Shown here: positions 1 to 9,400 of the stretch, in pieces
Position numbering within the stretch: position 1 is the stretch's first letter
Layout of the letters: each line of letters starts with the position of its first letter
NCBI RefSeq assembly: GCF_001904725.1
Contig: NZ_MRCE01000009.1
Location: forward strand, 16,838-80,837
DNA length: 64,000 nt
DNA from: Phormidium ambiguum IAM M-71
GTDB taxonomy: Bacteria; Cyanobacteriota; Cyanobacteriia; Cyanobacteriales; Aerosakkonemataceae
Direction of reading: 5' to 3'
Translations under genes and position numbers: made by a program
Notes under the pieces: model-generated
Database searches by the model: none
The model's input: the letters and a program-made list of their open reading frames with translations, nothing else
What the model was told of the DNA's origin: nothing

Positions 1-63
1 TCACAGTACCCAGTCCCTAGTCCCTAGTCCTTTTTTGTTGTTGAAACTGTTAGAGTTAAAAAT

Positions 64-1230
64 ATGCAAATTTACTTAGATTACAGCGCCACAACTCCGC
101 CACGTCCAGAGGCGATCGCACTGATGCAACAAATCCTCACCGAACAATGGGGAAATCCTTCGAGTTTGCATGAGTGGGGGCAAAGGTCAGCAACAATATT
201 AGAACAAGCGAGAATGCAGGTAGCAGGGTTAATAAATGCGCCTGCGGATGGGATTATTTTTACTTCAGGGGGTACGGAAGCTGATAATTTGGCGATTATG
301 GGTGTGGCGCGATGTTATTCGCAACCGCAACATATAATTATTTCTAGTGTGGAACATTCGGCGATTTCGGAACCTGCAAAGTTGCTGGAAAGTTGGGGTT
401 GGGAAATTACTCGTTTACCTGTGGATAGTTGGGGGTGGGTGAATCCGATTGATTTGGCAAATGCGTTGCGATCGAATACGGTTTTAGTTTCAATTATTTA
501 TGGTCAAAGCGAAGTCGGAACTTTGCAATCAATTGAAAAATTGAGCGAAATTACTCGTTCTCATGGGGCATTATTTCATACTGATGCGGTGCAAGTGGCG
601 GGAAGATTGCCGATCGATGTGCAAAAATTAGGGGTGGATTTACTTTCCCTTTCCAGTCACAAAATTTATGGCCCGCAAGGTGTGGGCGCGTTGTATGTCC
701 GTCCGGGTGTGGAGTTAGTGCCTTTGTTGGGTGGCGGGGGACAGGAAATGAAATTGCGATCGGGAACTCAAGCTGTACCAATAATCGCAGGTTTTGGGGT
801 TGCGGCGGAATTGGCAGCACAGGAAATGAGTCAAGAAACGCTGAGATTAATGGGATTGCGCGATCGCCTTTTTGACCGTTTATCTAATCTGACAAATCTT
901 CAAATTACTGGTCATCGTTGGCAGCGTTTACCTCATCATGTTAGTTTTTGTTTGCTAGATGCTGATGGGGAAAAATTAAGCGGAAAAACGATCGTCCGGC
1001 AATTGAATTTGGCCGGAATTGGTATTAGTGCTGGTGCTGCTTGTAACAGTGGTAAACTTAATCCTAGTCCAATATTATTGGCAATGGGTTACAGCCATCA
1101 AATGGCCAAAGCTGGAATTCGTCTGACATTAGGGCGTTATACTACGGAAGAAGATATTGATTGGACGGCAATGGTTTTACAACAAGTTTTACAAAGGTTG
1201 ACTCCAGAACCCGCTTTATCTAAAGTCTAG
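64..1230 (+). CDS. Cysteine desulfurase (NifS/IscS-like, PLP-dependent)
   Basis: 388-residue class V aminotransferase-fold enzyme that should remove sulfur from L-cysteine, giving alanine and an enzyme persulfide for Fe-S cluster or thio-cofactor synthesis. The family landmarks are visible: the N-terminal LDYSATTPP, the histidine of SSVEHSA (H98), the PLP lysine in SLSSHKIYGPQG (K200), and the persulfide cysteine in SAGAACNSG (C327). Length matches the NifS/IscS group. The start is the ATG shortly after the AT-rich leader; the preceding bases hold a short CCCTAGTCC-type tandem repeat. No isc or suf partner lies beside it, so the sulfur acceptor cannot be told from context. Cyanobacteria usually carry several such paralogues, so no gene symbol is assigned. 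Confidence 0.93.
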   Translation: MQIYLDYSATTPPRPEAIALMQQILTEQWGNPSSLHEWGQRSATILEQARMQVAGLINAPADGIIFTSGGTEADNLAIMGVARCYSQPQHIIISSVEHSAISEPAKLLESWGWEITRLPVDSWGWVNPIDLANALRSNTVLVSIIYGQSEVGTLQSIEKLSEITRSHGALFHTDAVQVAGRLPIDVQKLGVDLLSLSSHKIYGPQGVGALYVRPGVELVPLLGGGGQEMKLRSGTQAVPIIAGFGVAAELAAQEMSQETLRLMGLRDRLFDRLSNLTNLQITGHRWQRLPHHVSFCLLDADGEKLSGKTIVRQLNLAGIGISAGAACNSGKLNPSPILLAMGYSHQMAKAGIRLTLGRYTTEEDIDWTAMVLQQVLQRLTPEPALSKV

Positions 1231-1326
1231 TGCAGAAAGCAGAAGAAAAAAGACTTAGTGCTTTCATCTTTTGACTTTTGCACTTAATTATTAACGTTTA
1301 CTTCTGTATAAATTAAATAGGTAATT

Positions 1327-1959
1327 ATGTTGCCAATTTGTTTAGCTTATTTTGCTTCAAATTGTTTATTAGAAAATGCGATCGTCCCCAACAAGTTAGC
1401 TAATTCATCTTCTAAGATTTCCGTAGAACAGTATTTTTGTCAAGGTAAGCGAGATTATTTCAATTATAAATTAGATACTGCTTTGACAAATTTCTATCAA
1501 GCTTTGCGGCGTAATCCTAACTATGCTGATATTTATTTTTATCGAGGTAACAGTTATACATTATTAGGAAATTTACCAACTGCACTGAATAATTTTAATT
1601 TTTTGTTGCGCCTCAAACCTGATTTTCCCAATGCTCATTTAGTATATGCTAATCGGGGAACTGCTTATGCGCGATCGAAAAATTATCGGGCAGCTATAGC
1701 TGATTATACCCAATCGATCAGATTGAATAGTTCTACACCTTTAGTGCGGGAAAATAGAGGATTTGCTTATTATTTTTCCGGTTCTCCCCAAGCAGCGATC
1801 GCTGATTTTCAAGCCGAAGGGAGATTATTTAGATTCAAATTTACGCAAATGATGGAGTTAATTGAAGCAATCCGGCATAAAGACGAAAGTAAATTAAAAA
1901 CTAATTGGCCGATTATTGCTCCAAATAAATCACAAGAAATGAAAGACTGTAAAAATTAA
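1327..1959 (+). CDS. TPR repeat protein
   Basis: 210-residue protein with about three to four tetratricopeptide repeats between residues 35 and 165. Recognisable TPR positions include NPNYADIYFYRGNSYTLLG, the following ALNNF helix, and ANRGTAYARSKNYRAAIADY. The first 20 residues are moderately hydrophobic (CLAYFASNCLL) and could be a weak signal or anchor, but no clear cleavage site is visible. TPRs mediate protein contacts; no catalytic domain is present. It follows the cysteine desulfurase by about 100 bases on the same strand, and nothing links the two functionally. The partner is unknown. Confidence 0.8.
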   Translation: MLPICLAYFASNCLLENAIVPNKLANSSSKISVEQYFCQGKRDYFNYKLDTALTNFYQALRRNPNYADIYFYRGNSYTLLGNLPTALNNFNFLLRLKPDFPNAHLVYANRGTAYARSKNYRAAIADYTQSIRLNSSTPLVRENRGFAYYFSGSPQAAIADFQAEGRLFRFKFTQMMELIEAIRHKDESKLKTNWPIIAPNKSQEMKDCKN

Positions 1960-1990
1960 TAAGCAGAAAATTGAGATTAAAACACTTAAT

Positions 1991-3331
1991 TTATTGATTA
2001 TTAGTTGCCTTTAATTCCGAAAATTGCGTGCCAAAGTTTTGAGAATGATTTGATTTGTTAAGGGCGACAATTTCTTTATGATGGATCGTATTAATTGCTA
2101 CTTGCCAAGAAAAAGCGAATGATTGAAAAGATTCGGGGGAAATGCGATCGTTATCCCAATCTTGCACCACTTTGCGAAAAATTTGAAATAATTCTTGGCG
2201 TAAGTTGTCTAATTCCTCTTTATCATCGGTTTTTCGTGCTGTTTCAATTAAAGCTAAAATTTGTAAATTGTACTTATCAGCACGGTTCTTTTGTTTAGCT
2301 AAAACATTAGAACGTAAAGACCATACACTAGAAACCAATAAAGTAACAACAGACATTAATAAAGCAATTACTTCAGCATTTTCAGTCAAAAAAGCAGGTT
2401 TTTCCCGATCGTAATAATCCCTAGCACCTTGATGTAAAGCCACACCCAAATTTTGCCCTATATCTGGTTGAGAAATAGTAGCAGCCTTCGGTTCAACTTT
2501 CACCAAATCATGACGATATTCATATAAAATACTAGTAATTTCCTTAACTAATTGTGGGGAAATATTTTCATTAGTGATTAACGCTGCTTGTACGCCGACA
2601 GTAGGTAAATTTTCATTAGGAACAGCTGGAATAGCCTTATAAGTTCCTTTAGGAATTGTGCTATCAATCAAATAAGGATAAGAAATTCGCATTGCTGCTG
2701 CTTGGTCAATAGGAATCATTCTTGCTTGAGTTGTTCTGAGTAATTCCTTTGTCCAACTATTACCAATAGCTAAGGTGCGAAAAACAGCGTCTACTTGTCC
2801 GCTCCGAAAAGCTATTGTTGCTTGTTCAGGAGTCATTTGAAACCACTTAAAATCCGTAGGTTTTAAATCATAATGTTGAGCCAAAATCCAAAAAGCATTA
2901 TAAGAACCACTACCTTTAGGCATTAAAGCAATGCGTTTACCCTTCAGATCGAAAATAGTTTGAATTTGAGATTTTTGTGCAGCAACTAAATGAAAAACTT
3001 CTGGGTAAAGTAGAGCCACAGCACGAGCGGAAGGTTTAGCAGGGGTGTCGTTCTGCACTAAAGCAAATTGTACTTTGCCATCATGCAAAAGTTGCATATT
3101 TTCATCGGCTCCATTGGTAGGTATTACTTGTACTTGAATACGAGGTTCATTTTTAAAAATTACGCGCTGAATTGCCGTTCCAAAATTATAGTAATCTCCA
3201 CCTTGACTACCCGTAGCAAGTTTAAGTTCGATCGTACTATTTTTCTCTTTAATTAACTTCCAAATAGCCCCACCAGTGATTGCTATACATAAAACAGCGA
3301 TCGAAACAGAAGCAATTAATTTACGGCTCAT
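1991..3331 (-). CDS. TAXI-family solute-binding protein with C-terminal membrane anchor
   Basis: 446 residues. Residues 7-27 form a signal-anchor helix. Residues 35-310 resemble the TAXI family of TRAP-transporter periplasmic receptors: LATGSQGGDYYNFG near the start, then FALVQNDTP, and DLKGKRIALMPKGSGSYNA in the middle. Unusually, a second strongly hydrophobic segment at about 320-342 (VIALLMSVVTLLVSSVWSL) is followed by about 100 charged, helix-prone residues. The binding domain would therefore sit outside the membrane with a cytoplasmic tail. No TRAP permease subunit lies nearby, so it may be a sensor or may work with a distant permease. It converges with the TPR gene and is divergent from the DUF1995 gene. 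The ligand is unknown. Confidence 0.82.
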   Translation of the reverse strand: MSRKLIASVSIAVLCIAITGGAIWKLIKEKNSTIELKLATGSQGGDYYNFGTAIQRVIFKNEPRIQVQVIPTNGADENMQLLHDGKVQFALVQNDTPAKPSARAVALLYPEVFHLVAAQKSQIQTIFDLKGKRIALMPKGSGSYNAFWILAQHYDLKPTDFKWFQMTPEQATIAFRSGQVDAVFRTLAIGNSWTKELLRTTQARMIPIDQAAAMRISYPYLIDSTIPKGTYKAIPAVPNENLPTVGVQAALITNENISPQLVKEITSILYEYRHDLVKVEPKAATISQPDIGQNLGVALHQGARDYYDREKPAFLTENAEVIALLMSVVTLLVSSVWSLRSNVLAKQKNRADKYNLQILALIETARKTDDKEELDNLRQELFQIFRKVVQDWDNDRISPESFQSFAFSWQVAINTIHHKEIVALNKSNHSQNFGTQFSELKATNNQ

Positions 3332-3413
3332 GAATTTTAAATGCTGTGAGTGGCGTTCTGAATAATATTATTAATGGTAATAAGATAACCTGAAACTTAG
3401 CCACAAAACCTTT

Positions 3414-4199
3414 ATGGTGGAACTTCCCAAAACCTTAGAAGAAGCGATCGCCCAAGCTAAACAAGCTACCCTAACTGCGATCGCAGACGGACAAAATAGA
3501 ATCCAAGTGGAAATGGTATTTCCCGAAATCGCCTTGCAAGCGCAGTCTATAGCATTAGAATTTCTCCCTGTGTTTGACAATCTAGCAACTTTCAAGAAAA
3601 GCGAAGACTCCGAGGAAAAAACTCGTCCCCAAGTGAAAGTGTTTTTCCCCGATGCAGGTGCGGCAGCGTTAGCGCGACGCGACTGGGGAAAAGATACTCC
3701 CTACAAATTAGAAGATATTGGTTTAGGTAGATTGCCAATTCAAGATAAAATTGCTCCTGAAGATGATGTTTTTCTATTAGTCGATCCCAGTTCTGTGGAA
3801 GTGGGAGAAGTAGAAAAAATTTGTAATGCAGTTGGCGATCGACCTGTAGTTTTACTCAATCCCCACTTAGAAGATGCGGGTACCGTAGGAATTGGTTACA
3901 CCGCCCGTCAATTACGTCAACGTTTATTTAGTACACTTTTTTCCTGTTACTATGTTCGTCCATTAGAAGGCGCAGCAATTTTCCGTTGCTATCCAGGTTT
4001 ATGGCAAGTTTGGTTAGAAACAAACGGCGAATATCAATTGTTAGTCGAATTACCCAACAAACCTGTTGGCGAAGAGATCGATCGAATTTTAATGTCCGCC
4101 ACTCAACCCACAGATGATAACTCTAGTGATGCACCAAAACCGAAAAAACCCGGAATTTTTGCTAGTATGCAACGCTTTTTACGTGCTTTAAATAACTAG
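3414..4199 (+). CDS. DUF1995 family protein
   Basis: 261-residue protein of the DUF1995 family, found across cyanobacteria and plastids. The opening LPKTLEEAIAQAKQAT, the glycine/alanine stretch FPDAGAAALARRDW, the VDPSSVEVGEVEKI segment and VLLNPHLED are as expected. Plant members (LPA3-type) have been linked to photosystem II assembly, but that role cannot be inferred for this copy from sequence alone. It is a soluble protein without signal peptide or membrane helix. The last 30 residues are proline- and lysine-rich. The gene is monocistronic in appearance, divergent from the TAXI gene, and is followed by a mobile-looking palindromic repeat. Confidence 0.85.
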   Translation: MVELPKTLEEAIAQAKQATLTAIADGQNRIQVEMVFPEIALQAQSIALEFLPVFDNLATFKKSEDSEEKTRPQVKVFFPDAGAAALARRDWGKDTPYKLEDIGLGRLPIQDKIAPEDDVFLLVDPSSVEVGEVEKICNAVGDRPVVLLNPHLEDAGTVGIGYTARQLRQRLFSTLFSCYYVRPLEGAAIFRCYPGLWQVWLETNGEYQLLVELPNKPVGEEIDRILMSATQPTDDNSSDAPKPKKPGIFASMQRFLRALNN

Positions 4200-4261
4200 C
4201 TTTAAATAGGGTGGAAAATTTTCCACTCTATTTATTTAGGTAGCGATCAATTTCAAAATTT

Positions 4262-4401
4262 ATACCAATTCTCTATATAGAGGCGACATATCATCAACCC
4301 CCGGCTGTCGCCGTCCCCCTACCCTGCGGGAAGGCTACGCCTATAGCAAGGGGGACGACAGGGGGTGATCAATCTGTAGCAAACATTTAGAGAATTGGTA
4401 T
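4262..4401. repeat. MITE-like repeat with 14-bp perfect terminal inverted repeats (copy 1)
   Basis: A 140-bp noncoding element bounded by ATACCAATTCTCTA and its exact reverse complement TAGAGAATTGGTAT. Inside lies a second imperfect palindrome (a CCCCC-rich arm near 4298-4320 facing a GGGGG-rich arm near 4348-4366), enclosing a nested cyanobacterial repeat, ACCCTGCGGGAAGGCTACGC, at 4321-4340. The internal part recurs at 14163-14289. No transposase is encoded. This fits a nonautonomous palindromic element mobilised in trans; that mobility is inferred. Confidence 0.75.
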
Positions 4402-4425
4402 TAGATTGTTTGGGGAAGATAATAC

Positions 4426-5484
4426 TCAAATGTATTGGGAAATATCCTCTTTACATTCATCAGCTAAATAAGAAAGTGCCCGAAACCGCAAACCTACTAA
4501 CTGTTCATACAAAGGATTAAGCTTACACATAGGCGGAATATGGATTACCTTATGTCCAAATAAAACAATATCGCGTTCAAAAGGACATTGGGGAGGAATC
4601 ATTTTGCATAAAAATCGGGCCATATAAGGACTATCAATTTCCATGTCATCCAAAAACTTACGGACAGGCTGTAAAGTAGGAAAAATAGGCTTTCCTTGCG
4701 AAGAAAGTTGATGATCTTTTACTTCTAAAGTTTCTGGACTTAATAAAGCTGTCAAAGCTTCTAAAATATCTAACTTTTCACCTAATAAAGCCGTACAAAA
4801 TTCTCGTAATACCTTATCTTCGGATTCCGAATAAGTACCATTAGCTAAAGCCACAATAACTGCGGTTCTCACAAAGTTTTCTGTTATAGATTTATTGCCA
4901 TGTAAAGCAGCAGCTAATTCAGTTGCAGAAATTGGATGTAGAGAACCAAGATTTGTATCGGGATAAATGTTATCTTGCAGTAAATTTTCGATAACTTCTT
5001 TTTCTTCTTCATTATATTCGCCATCTGCCCAAGCAACAGTGAGAAGCCCGCGTAGACAAGCACTAAATTGCTGATTTTGGGTTCGCACTCTTCCTGCTAG
5101 CACGCGAATAATATTTACGCCAATTTCTGGGTTTTCTCTAATTATTTGGTAAATGTGTTCTTGAGTTAATACTAAACATTTACAAGTTGACAAAGTTGTG
5201 ACTGAAACTGAATGGGGTTGAGGATCGAAGATGGACATTTCCCCAAAATATGCGCCAGTTTCTAACTGTGCTAATTGTAAACCACCTAAATGAACTTGAA
5301 CGGTACCAGAAATTAAAATATAAAGAAAAGAACCAGTTCCCCCTTGTTTAAAAATTGTGTAACCTGCGGGAAACTCTACTTCAGAAAATTTATTAGCAAG
5401 TCGTGATAGAACTTCTTCCCGATCGATATCCCGAAACATAGGGATATTTTGTAAAAGTTGCAGATTAGTTTCACTGAGCATCAT
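4426..5484 (-). CDS. Cyclic-nucleotide-binding domain / TerB-like / Mo-nitrogenase C-terminal-domain protein
   Basis: 352 residues starting at the ATG at 5484, which has GGAG nine bases upstream; an in-frame TTG two codons earlier is less likely. Residues about 10-135 are a CAP/cNMP-type effector domain containing AYFGEMSIFDPQPHSVSV. The arginine that usually contacts the cyclic-nucleotide phosphate (PRSA in family members) is histidine here (H91), so nucleotide binding is doubtful. Residues about 145-245 look TerB-like (LLTVAWADGEYNEEEKEVIE). The C-terminus (about 290-350: IPPQCPFERDI, HIPPMCKLNPLYEQLVGLRF) matches the Mo-dependent nitrogenase C-terminal domain family, which despite its name is widespread in cyanobacteria. 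It sits 57 bases downstream of a related cNMP-domain gene, probably in one transcript. Function unknown. Confidence 0.8.
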   Translation of the reverse strand: MMLSETNLQLLQNIPMFRDIDREEVLSRLANKFSEVEFPAGYTIFKQGGTGSFLYILISGTVQVHLGGLQLAQLETGAYFGEMSIFDPQPHSVSVTTLSTCKCLVLTQEHIYQIIRENPEIGVNIIRVLAGRVRTQNQQFSACLRGLLTVAWADGEYNEEEKEVIENLLQDNIYPDTNLGSLHPISATELAAALHGNKSITENFVRTAVIVALANGTYSESEDKVLREFCTALLGEKLDILEALTALLSPETLEVKDHQLSSQGKPIFPTLQPVRKFLDDMEIDSPYMARFLCKMIPPQCPFERDIVLFGHKVIHIPPMCKLNPLYEQLVGLRFRALSYLADECKEDISQYI

Positions 5485-5541
5485 AAACAATTACTCCATT
5501 TCTAATTTTCAATGTAAAATATTGCGACTCATAGTTGGGTT

Positions 5542-6009
5542 TCAGGTTTGTTTTTTCAATTTTAAGTAAAACAGTTCTTCTGAAGCACCAAACAAGCGAT
5601 TAAATTTACGAACTCTTTGAGCAAGTACGCGAATCAAATTCAAGGCAATATTAGGACTTTCCTTAATTGCTTGATAGACTTGTTCCCCAGTTAAAACTAA
5701 ACATTTGGATTCTTCCACAGCAGTAGCGGAAGCAGAACGAGGACGCGATTCAAATAAAGCCATTTCGCCAAAATATGCACCAGGTTCTAAAAAAGCGAGA
5801 GTGAAATCATCTAAATGTACTTTTACTTTACCAGACACCAAAATATACAGTAATTGTCCCTCATCACCTTTAGTAAAAATTGTCTGATTAGCAGGAAATA
5901 CAACTTCTTCTAAAGTCTTGGCGAGTTCGGGTAAAAAATCATTTTGTTCAATTTCTTGAAAAATTGCGACTTCCTGAAGGAAGCGCAGACGAGTTTCTAA
6001 ATCAGTCAT
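5542..6009 (-). CDS. Cyclic-nucleotide-binding domain protein (stand-alone)
   Basis: 155 residues, essentially only a cNMP-binding beta-roll with its C-helix. GDEGQLLYILVSGKVKVHL and YFGEMALFESRPRSASATA are canonical; the phosphate-binding arginine (PRSAS) is present, unlike in the neighbouring paralogue. There is no DNA-binding helix-turn-helix, so it is not a CRP-type regulator; it could bind a cyclic nucleotide and act on a partner protein. The first 120 residues are clearly related to the downstream gene, suggesting local duplication followed by loss or gain of the C-terminal domains. It is transcribed first, and the intergenic gap to the paralogue is 57 bases. No strong ribosome-binding site is visible. 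Confidence 0.85.
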   Translation of the reverse strand: MTDLETRLRFLQEVAIFQEIEQNDFLPELAKTLEEVVFPANQTIFTKGDEGQLLYILVSGKVKVHLDDFTLAFLEPGAYFGEMALFESRPRSASATAVEESKCLVLTGEQVYQAIKESPNIALNLIRVLAQRVRKFNRLFGASEELFYLKLKKQT

Positions 6010-6446
6010 TGGTTATTAGTAATTAAAGATTTGGCAAAAATCAAAAATATTTGGATTGTCATCTGCGTACCCTACGGGAAGGCTGCGCCTATATCTGCGT
6101 TTATCTGCATTAATCTGCGTTCTCAAATCAAGATTGTGCCTCCCATCAAAAAACTAAAAGTACATCTGTGTTCATCTGTGGTTAAAAACTAGCACAATTA
6201 GTAAGGTGCGTCAGAAATTCAATCCCTGATACGATCGATTAAACTTATCATCTGACGCACCCTACAACTCAAAAAAGATTGCACCTCCCGCCAAAAAACT
6301 AAAAGTACATCTGTGTTCATCTGTGTTTATCTGTGGATATCTGTGGTAAAAAAAATCAGAATTATCACACCTCGAAAAAACATCAATTATGCGCTTCAGT
6401 ACTCTTATTAAGATCAGTAATAATAGCGCTGAAGCGCAATAACGTA
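6010..6446. repeat. Gene-free mosaic of short repeats
   Basis: No gene is seen here. The stretch holds (a) a nested repeat, ACCCTACGGGAAGGCTGCGC, at 6069-6088, related to the core of the MITE-like element; (b) two direct copies of a roughly 50-bp sequence sharing CAAAAAACTAAAAGTACATC and ending in ATCTGTGTTCATCTGTG (about 6130-6181 and 6279-6328); (c) between them a palindromic element with arms AGGTGCGTCAGA and TCTGACGCACCCT (6202-6263); and (d) runs of ATCTGYG units. These resemble intergenic repeats typical of filamentous cyanobacteria. Confidence 0.7.
6390..6438 (-). terminator. Hairpin immediately downstream of mfd
   Basis: Inverted repeat TGCGCTTCAG (6390-6399) / CTGAAGCGCA (6429-6438), beginning nine bases after the mfd stop codon in the direction of transcription. 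There is no long U tract directly after the stem, so this may be a repeat-derived stem that stabilises or ends the transcript rather than a textbook intrinsic terminator. Confidence 0.45.
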
Positions 6447-9400
6447 CTAATTAACAGCGAGTTCAGGTTCTAGTAAAGCGCCTTGCATTTTGCTTAACCA
6501 ATCGATTAAGTTTTGTAATTGTTTATCAGCACTGACCACACCTAAGCCTCGAATAGTTATTTTACCCGGAGTAAAGACAAAACGCGATCGCAAATTTTCC
6601 GGCAAATTCCCTGCCAAAATATTCCATGCTGGTTCTTCCATTTTAGTTTCTAAAATGACGTGCTGTTTGCCATCAGGTTTAATGCGCGAGAAACCTAACT
6701 TCCGCGCTACTTGTTTGAGTTCCATTACTCTTAACAATTGTCTAGCAGCTGGGGGAACAGCGCCGTAGCGATCGCTCCATTCTGCTATAATTTGATCCAA
6801 TTCTTCTTTCGATTTAGCAGCAGCGACCGATCGATAAGCACTCATCTTTTGATCCAAATCTGTGATGTAATCAGAAGGAATAAATGCCGTTAGCGACAAA
6901 TCGATTTGCGTATCATCAACTTGGGGAATTTCTTGACCGCGAATTTCTTGAATTGACTCTTGTAACATTTCTGTATAAAGGTCAAAACCGATCGCATTCA
7001 TTTGTCCCGACTGTTCTGCACCCAACAAATTACCAACGCCACGAATTTCCATATCGCGCATTGCTAATTGATAACCGGAGCCTAATTGAGTAAACTCTTG
7101 AATAGCTCTTAAACGTTGCCGTGCTGCATCAGTAAGTTGACTTTTTTTCGGGTAAAATAACCAAGCGTGTGCTTGAATTCCGGCACGACCAACTCTTCCC
7201 CGCAATTGATAAAGTTGAGCTAAACCGAATTTTTGGGCATCTTCAATCAAGATAGTATTAACGCGAGGAATATCCAAACCAGATTCAATAATTGTGGTGC
7301 AAACTAAGATATCCGCTTCGTTATTGCTGAAGGTTAGCATTGTGGATTCTAACTCAGCTTCATCGAGTTGACCATGTGCGATCGCAATTCTCGCACCGGG
7401 AACCATTTCGCGCAATTTTGTCGCCGTTTCTTCAATTCCTTCGACTCTAGGAACAACATAAAATACTTGTCCGCCGCGATCGAGTTCTTGACGAATTGCA
7501 GTTCTTACCGCTTCAGGATCGTAAGGTGCGAGATGTGTTTTAATTGGACGACGGGAAGGAGGCGGAGTTGTAATTAAACTCATTTCCCTAATTCCCGAAA
7601 GCGACATATATAAAGTTCTCGGAATTGGAGTTGCGGTCAAAGTTAACACATCAACTTGAGTTTTTAAACTCTTAATTTTTTCCTTTTGGTTAACGCCAAA
7701 TCGTTGTTCTTCGTCCACCACTAATAAACCCAAATCTCGGTAGTTAACGGTTTTACTTAACAGTTGTTGAGTTCCCACAACTATATCTAATTCTCCTGTA
7801 GAAAGACGGCGAATAATATCGCGTTTTTCTTCTTCACTGCGGAATCTATTCAACAAACCGACATTAATTGGATAAGGAGAAAAACGCTCTTTTAAAGTGT
7901 GATAATGTTGTTGAGTTAAAACTGTTGTCGGTGCTAAAACTGCAACTTGTTTACCCGCAGTTACCGCTTTAAAAATTGCCCGAATTGCGACTTCTGTTTT
8001 GCCAAAACCCACATCTCCACAAACCAAACGATCCATTGGTCGGGGAGATTCCATATCCCGTTTAACATCTTGAGTTGCTTTTAATTGATCCGGCGTTGGT
8101 TGGTAAGGGAAAGAATCTTCCATTTCTTCTTGCCAGGGACTATCGATCGGATAAGAAAACCCTTGCTGTTGAGCGCGTTGGGCATATAATTTGAGTAAAT
8201 CAACCGCCAGTTTCTTAATTGCTTTGCGAACTTTTGACTTGGTATTTTCCCAAGCTTTCCCGGTCATTTTATTTAATTCTGGCGGCTTGTCTGTGGTACT
8301 GCGAAACCTGGACAAACCGCTTAATTGATCTGCCGGAACTCTGAGCAATCCGTCGGCATATTGCACTACTAAATATTCACGAGTTTCGTTATTAATAGTC
8401 AGCTTTTCCAAGCGGAGAAACTTGCCAATTCCGTGACTTTTATTAACTACATAATCACCCGCTTGTAACTTATTCGGGTCAACTTGTTTAGAAGCGGCGC
8501 GTCGCCGTTTGCGAATATAACTTGGTGTAGCTAAAGAATGCTGTCCGTAAAATTCCCGATCGGTCACAACAACCAAGCGGAAAGTCGGCAAAACAAACCC
8601 TTCCAACTCCGCTAAACCGGAATATTTCACCGCTACAGGCGTATGCTGAATTTGTAATTTGTCAATTGCTTGAAAATCACGGGGGTTGGGTACAAATTGT
8701 GCCGGACAATCATGTTCTTGCAGTAAAGCAACCGATCGAGAAGGTTGCGCCGAAACAATCCAAATCCCAAACTTTCTTTCTCTTTCTTGCCGTAAAGTTT
8801 CCGCCAACTTAGCAAACTGATGGGGAGTCGCCGGAACCGGACGACTAGCCAAATTCAAAGAAGAATCTTCCGCAATTTCCGACAAATCTACCCGATGAAA
8901 CCGCGAACCATTCCCCAAACAATTCTCAAAAGAACAATGCAACTTCTTAGCAACTGACTGATTCTCCTCACCAGTCCCCGACTTCCACTGTTCCTCAGCC
9001 ATATTAAACCAAACAGTATTGTGCGCCTCACACTGTTCCGGTTCATCAACAGCAACCAAAGTGCAATCCGGCAAATAATCCAACAAACAAGCAGGTTCCG
9101 CAAAAGCCGAACCCAACAACCGCCAAACCTCCTCCCTCTTCTCTTCCTCTTCCTCTGCGTCCTCTGCGTCTCTGCGGTTCAAATCCCCCACAACCCCTCG
9201 GTAAATCGCCGTAAAATCCGTCGGAGTCAACAACAAACGCTCAATTTTATCCAAAGATCGCTGCGTCGAAGGGTCAAACTCCCGGATTTTCTCCAAATCA
9301 TCGCCAAACCACTCCAAACGCACGGGTAACTCAGCCGAAACCGGGAAAACATCGATAATATCGCCGCGCCGACTCCATTGACCTTCAGTTTCCACCAAAG

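Noticed and set aside
1-63. CCCTAGTCC tandem repeats at the window start as a regulatory site
   Set aside because: Short repeat of a type common in cyanobacterial intergenic DNA, cut by the window edge; no evidence of function.
6202-6263. AGGTGCGTCAGA / TCTGACGCACCCT palindrome as a possible small RNA or terminator
   Set aside because: Not positioned at a gene end and flanked by two direct copies of another repeat; better explained as a repeat element.
9021-9329. 102-codon plus-strand frame opposite mfd
   Set aside because: Antisense of the conserved mfd coding region including the CTCTGCG repeat; no start signals.
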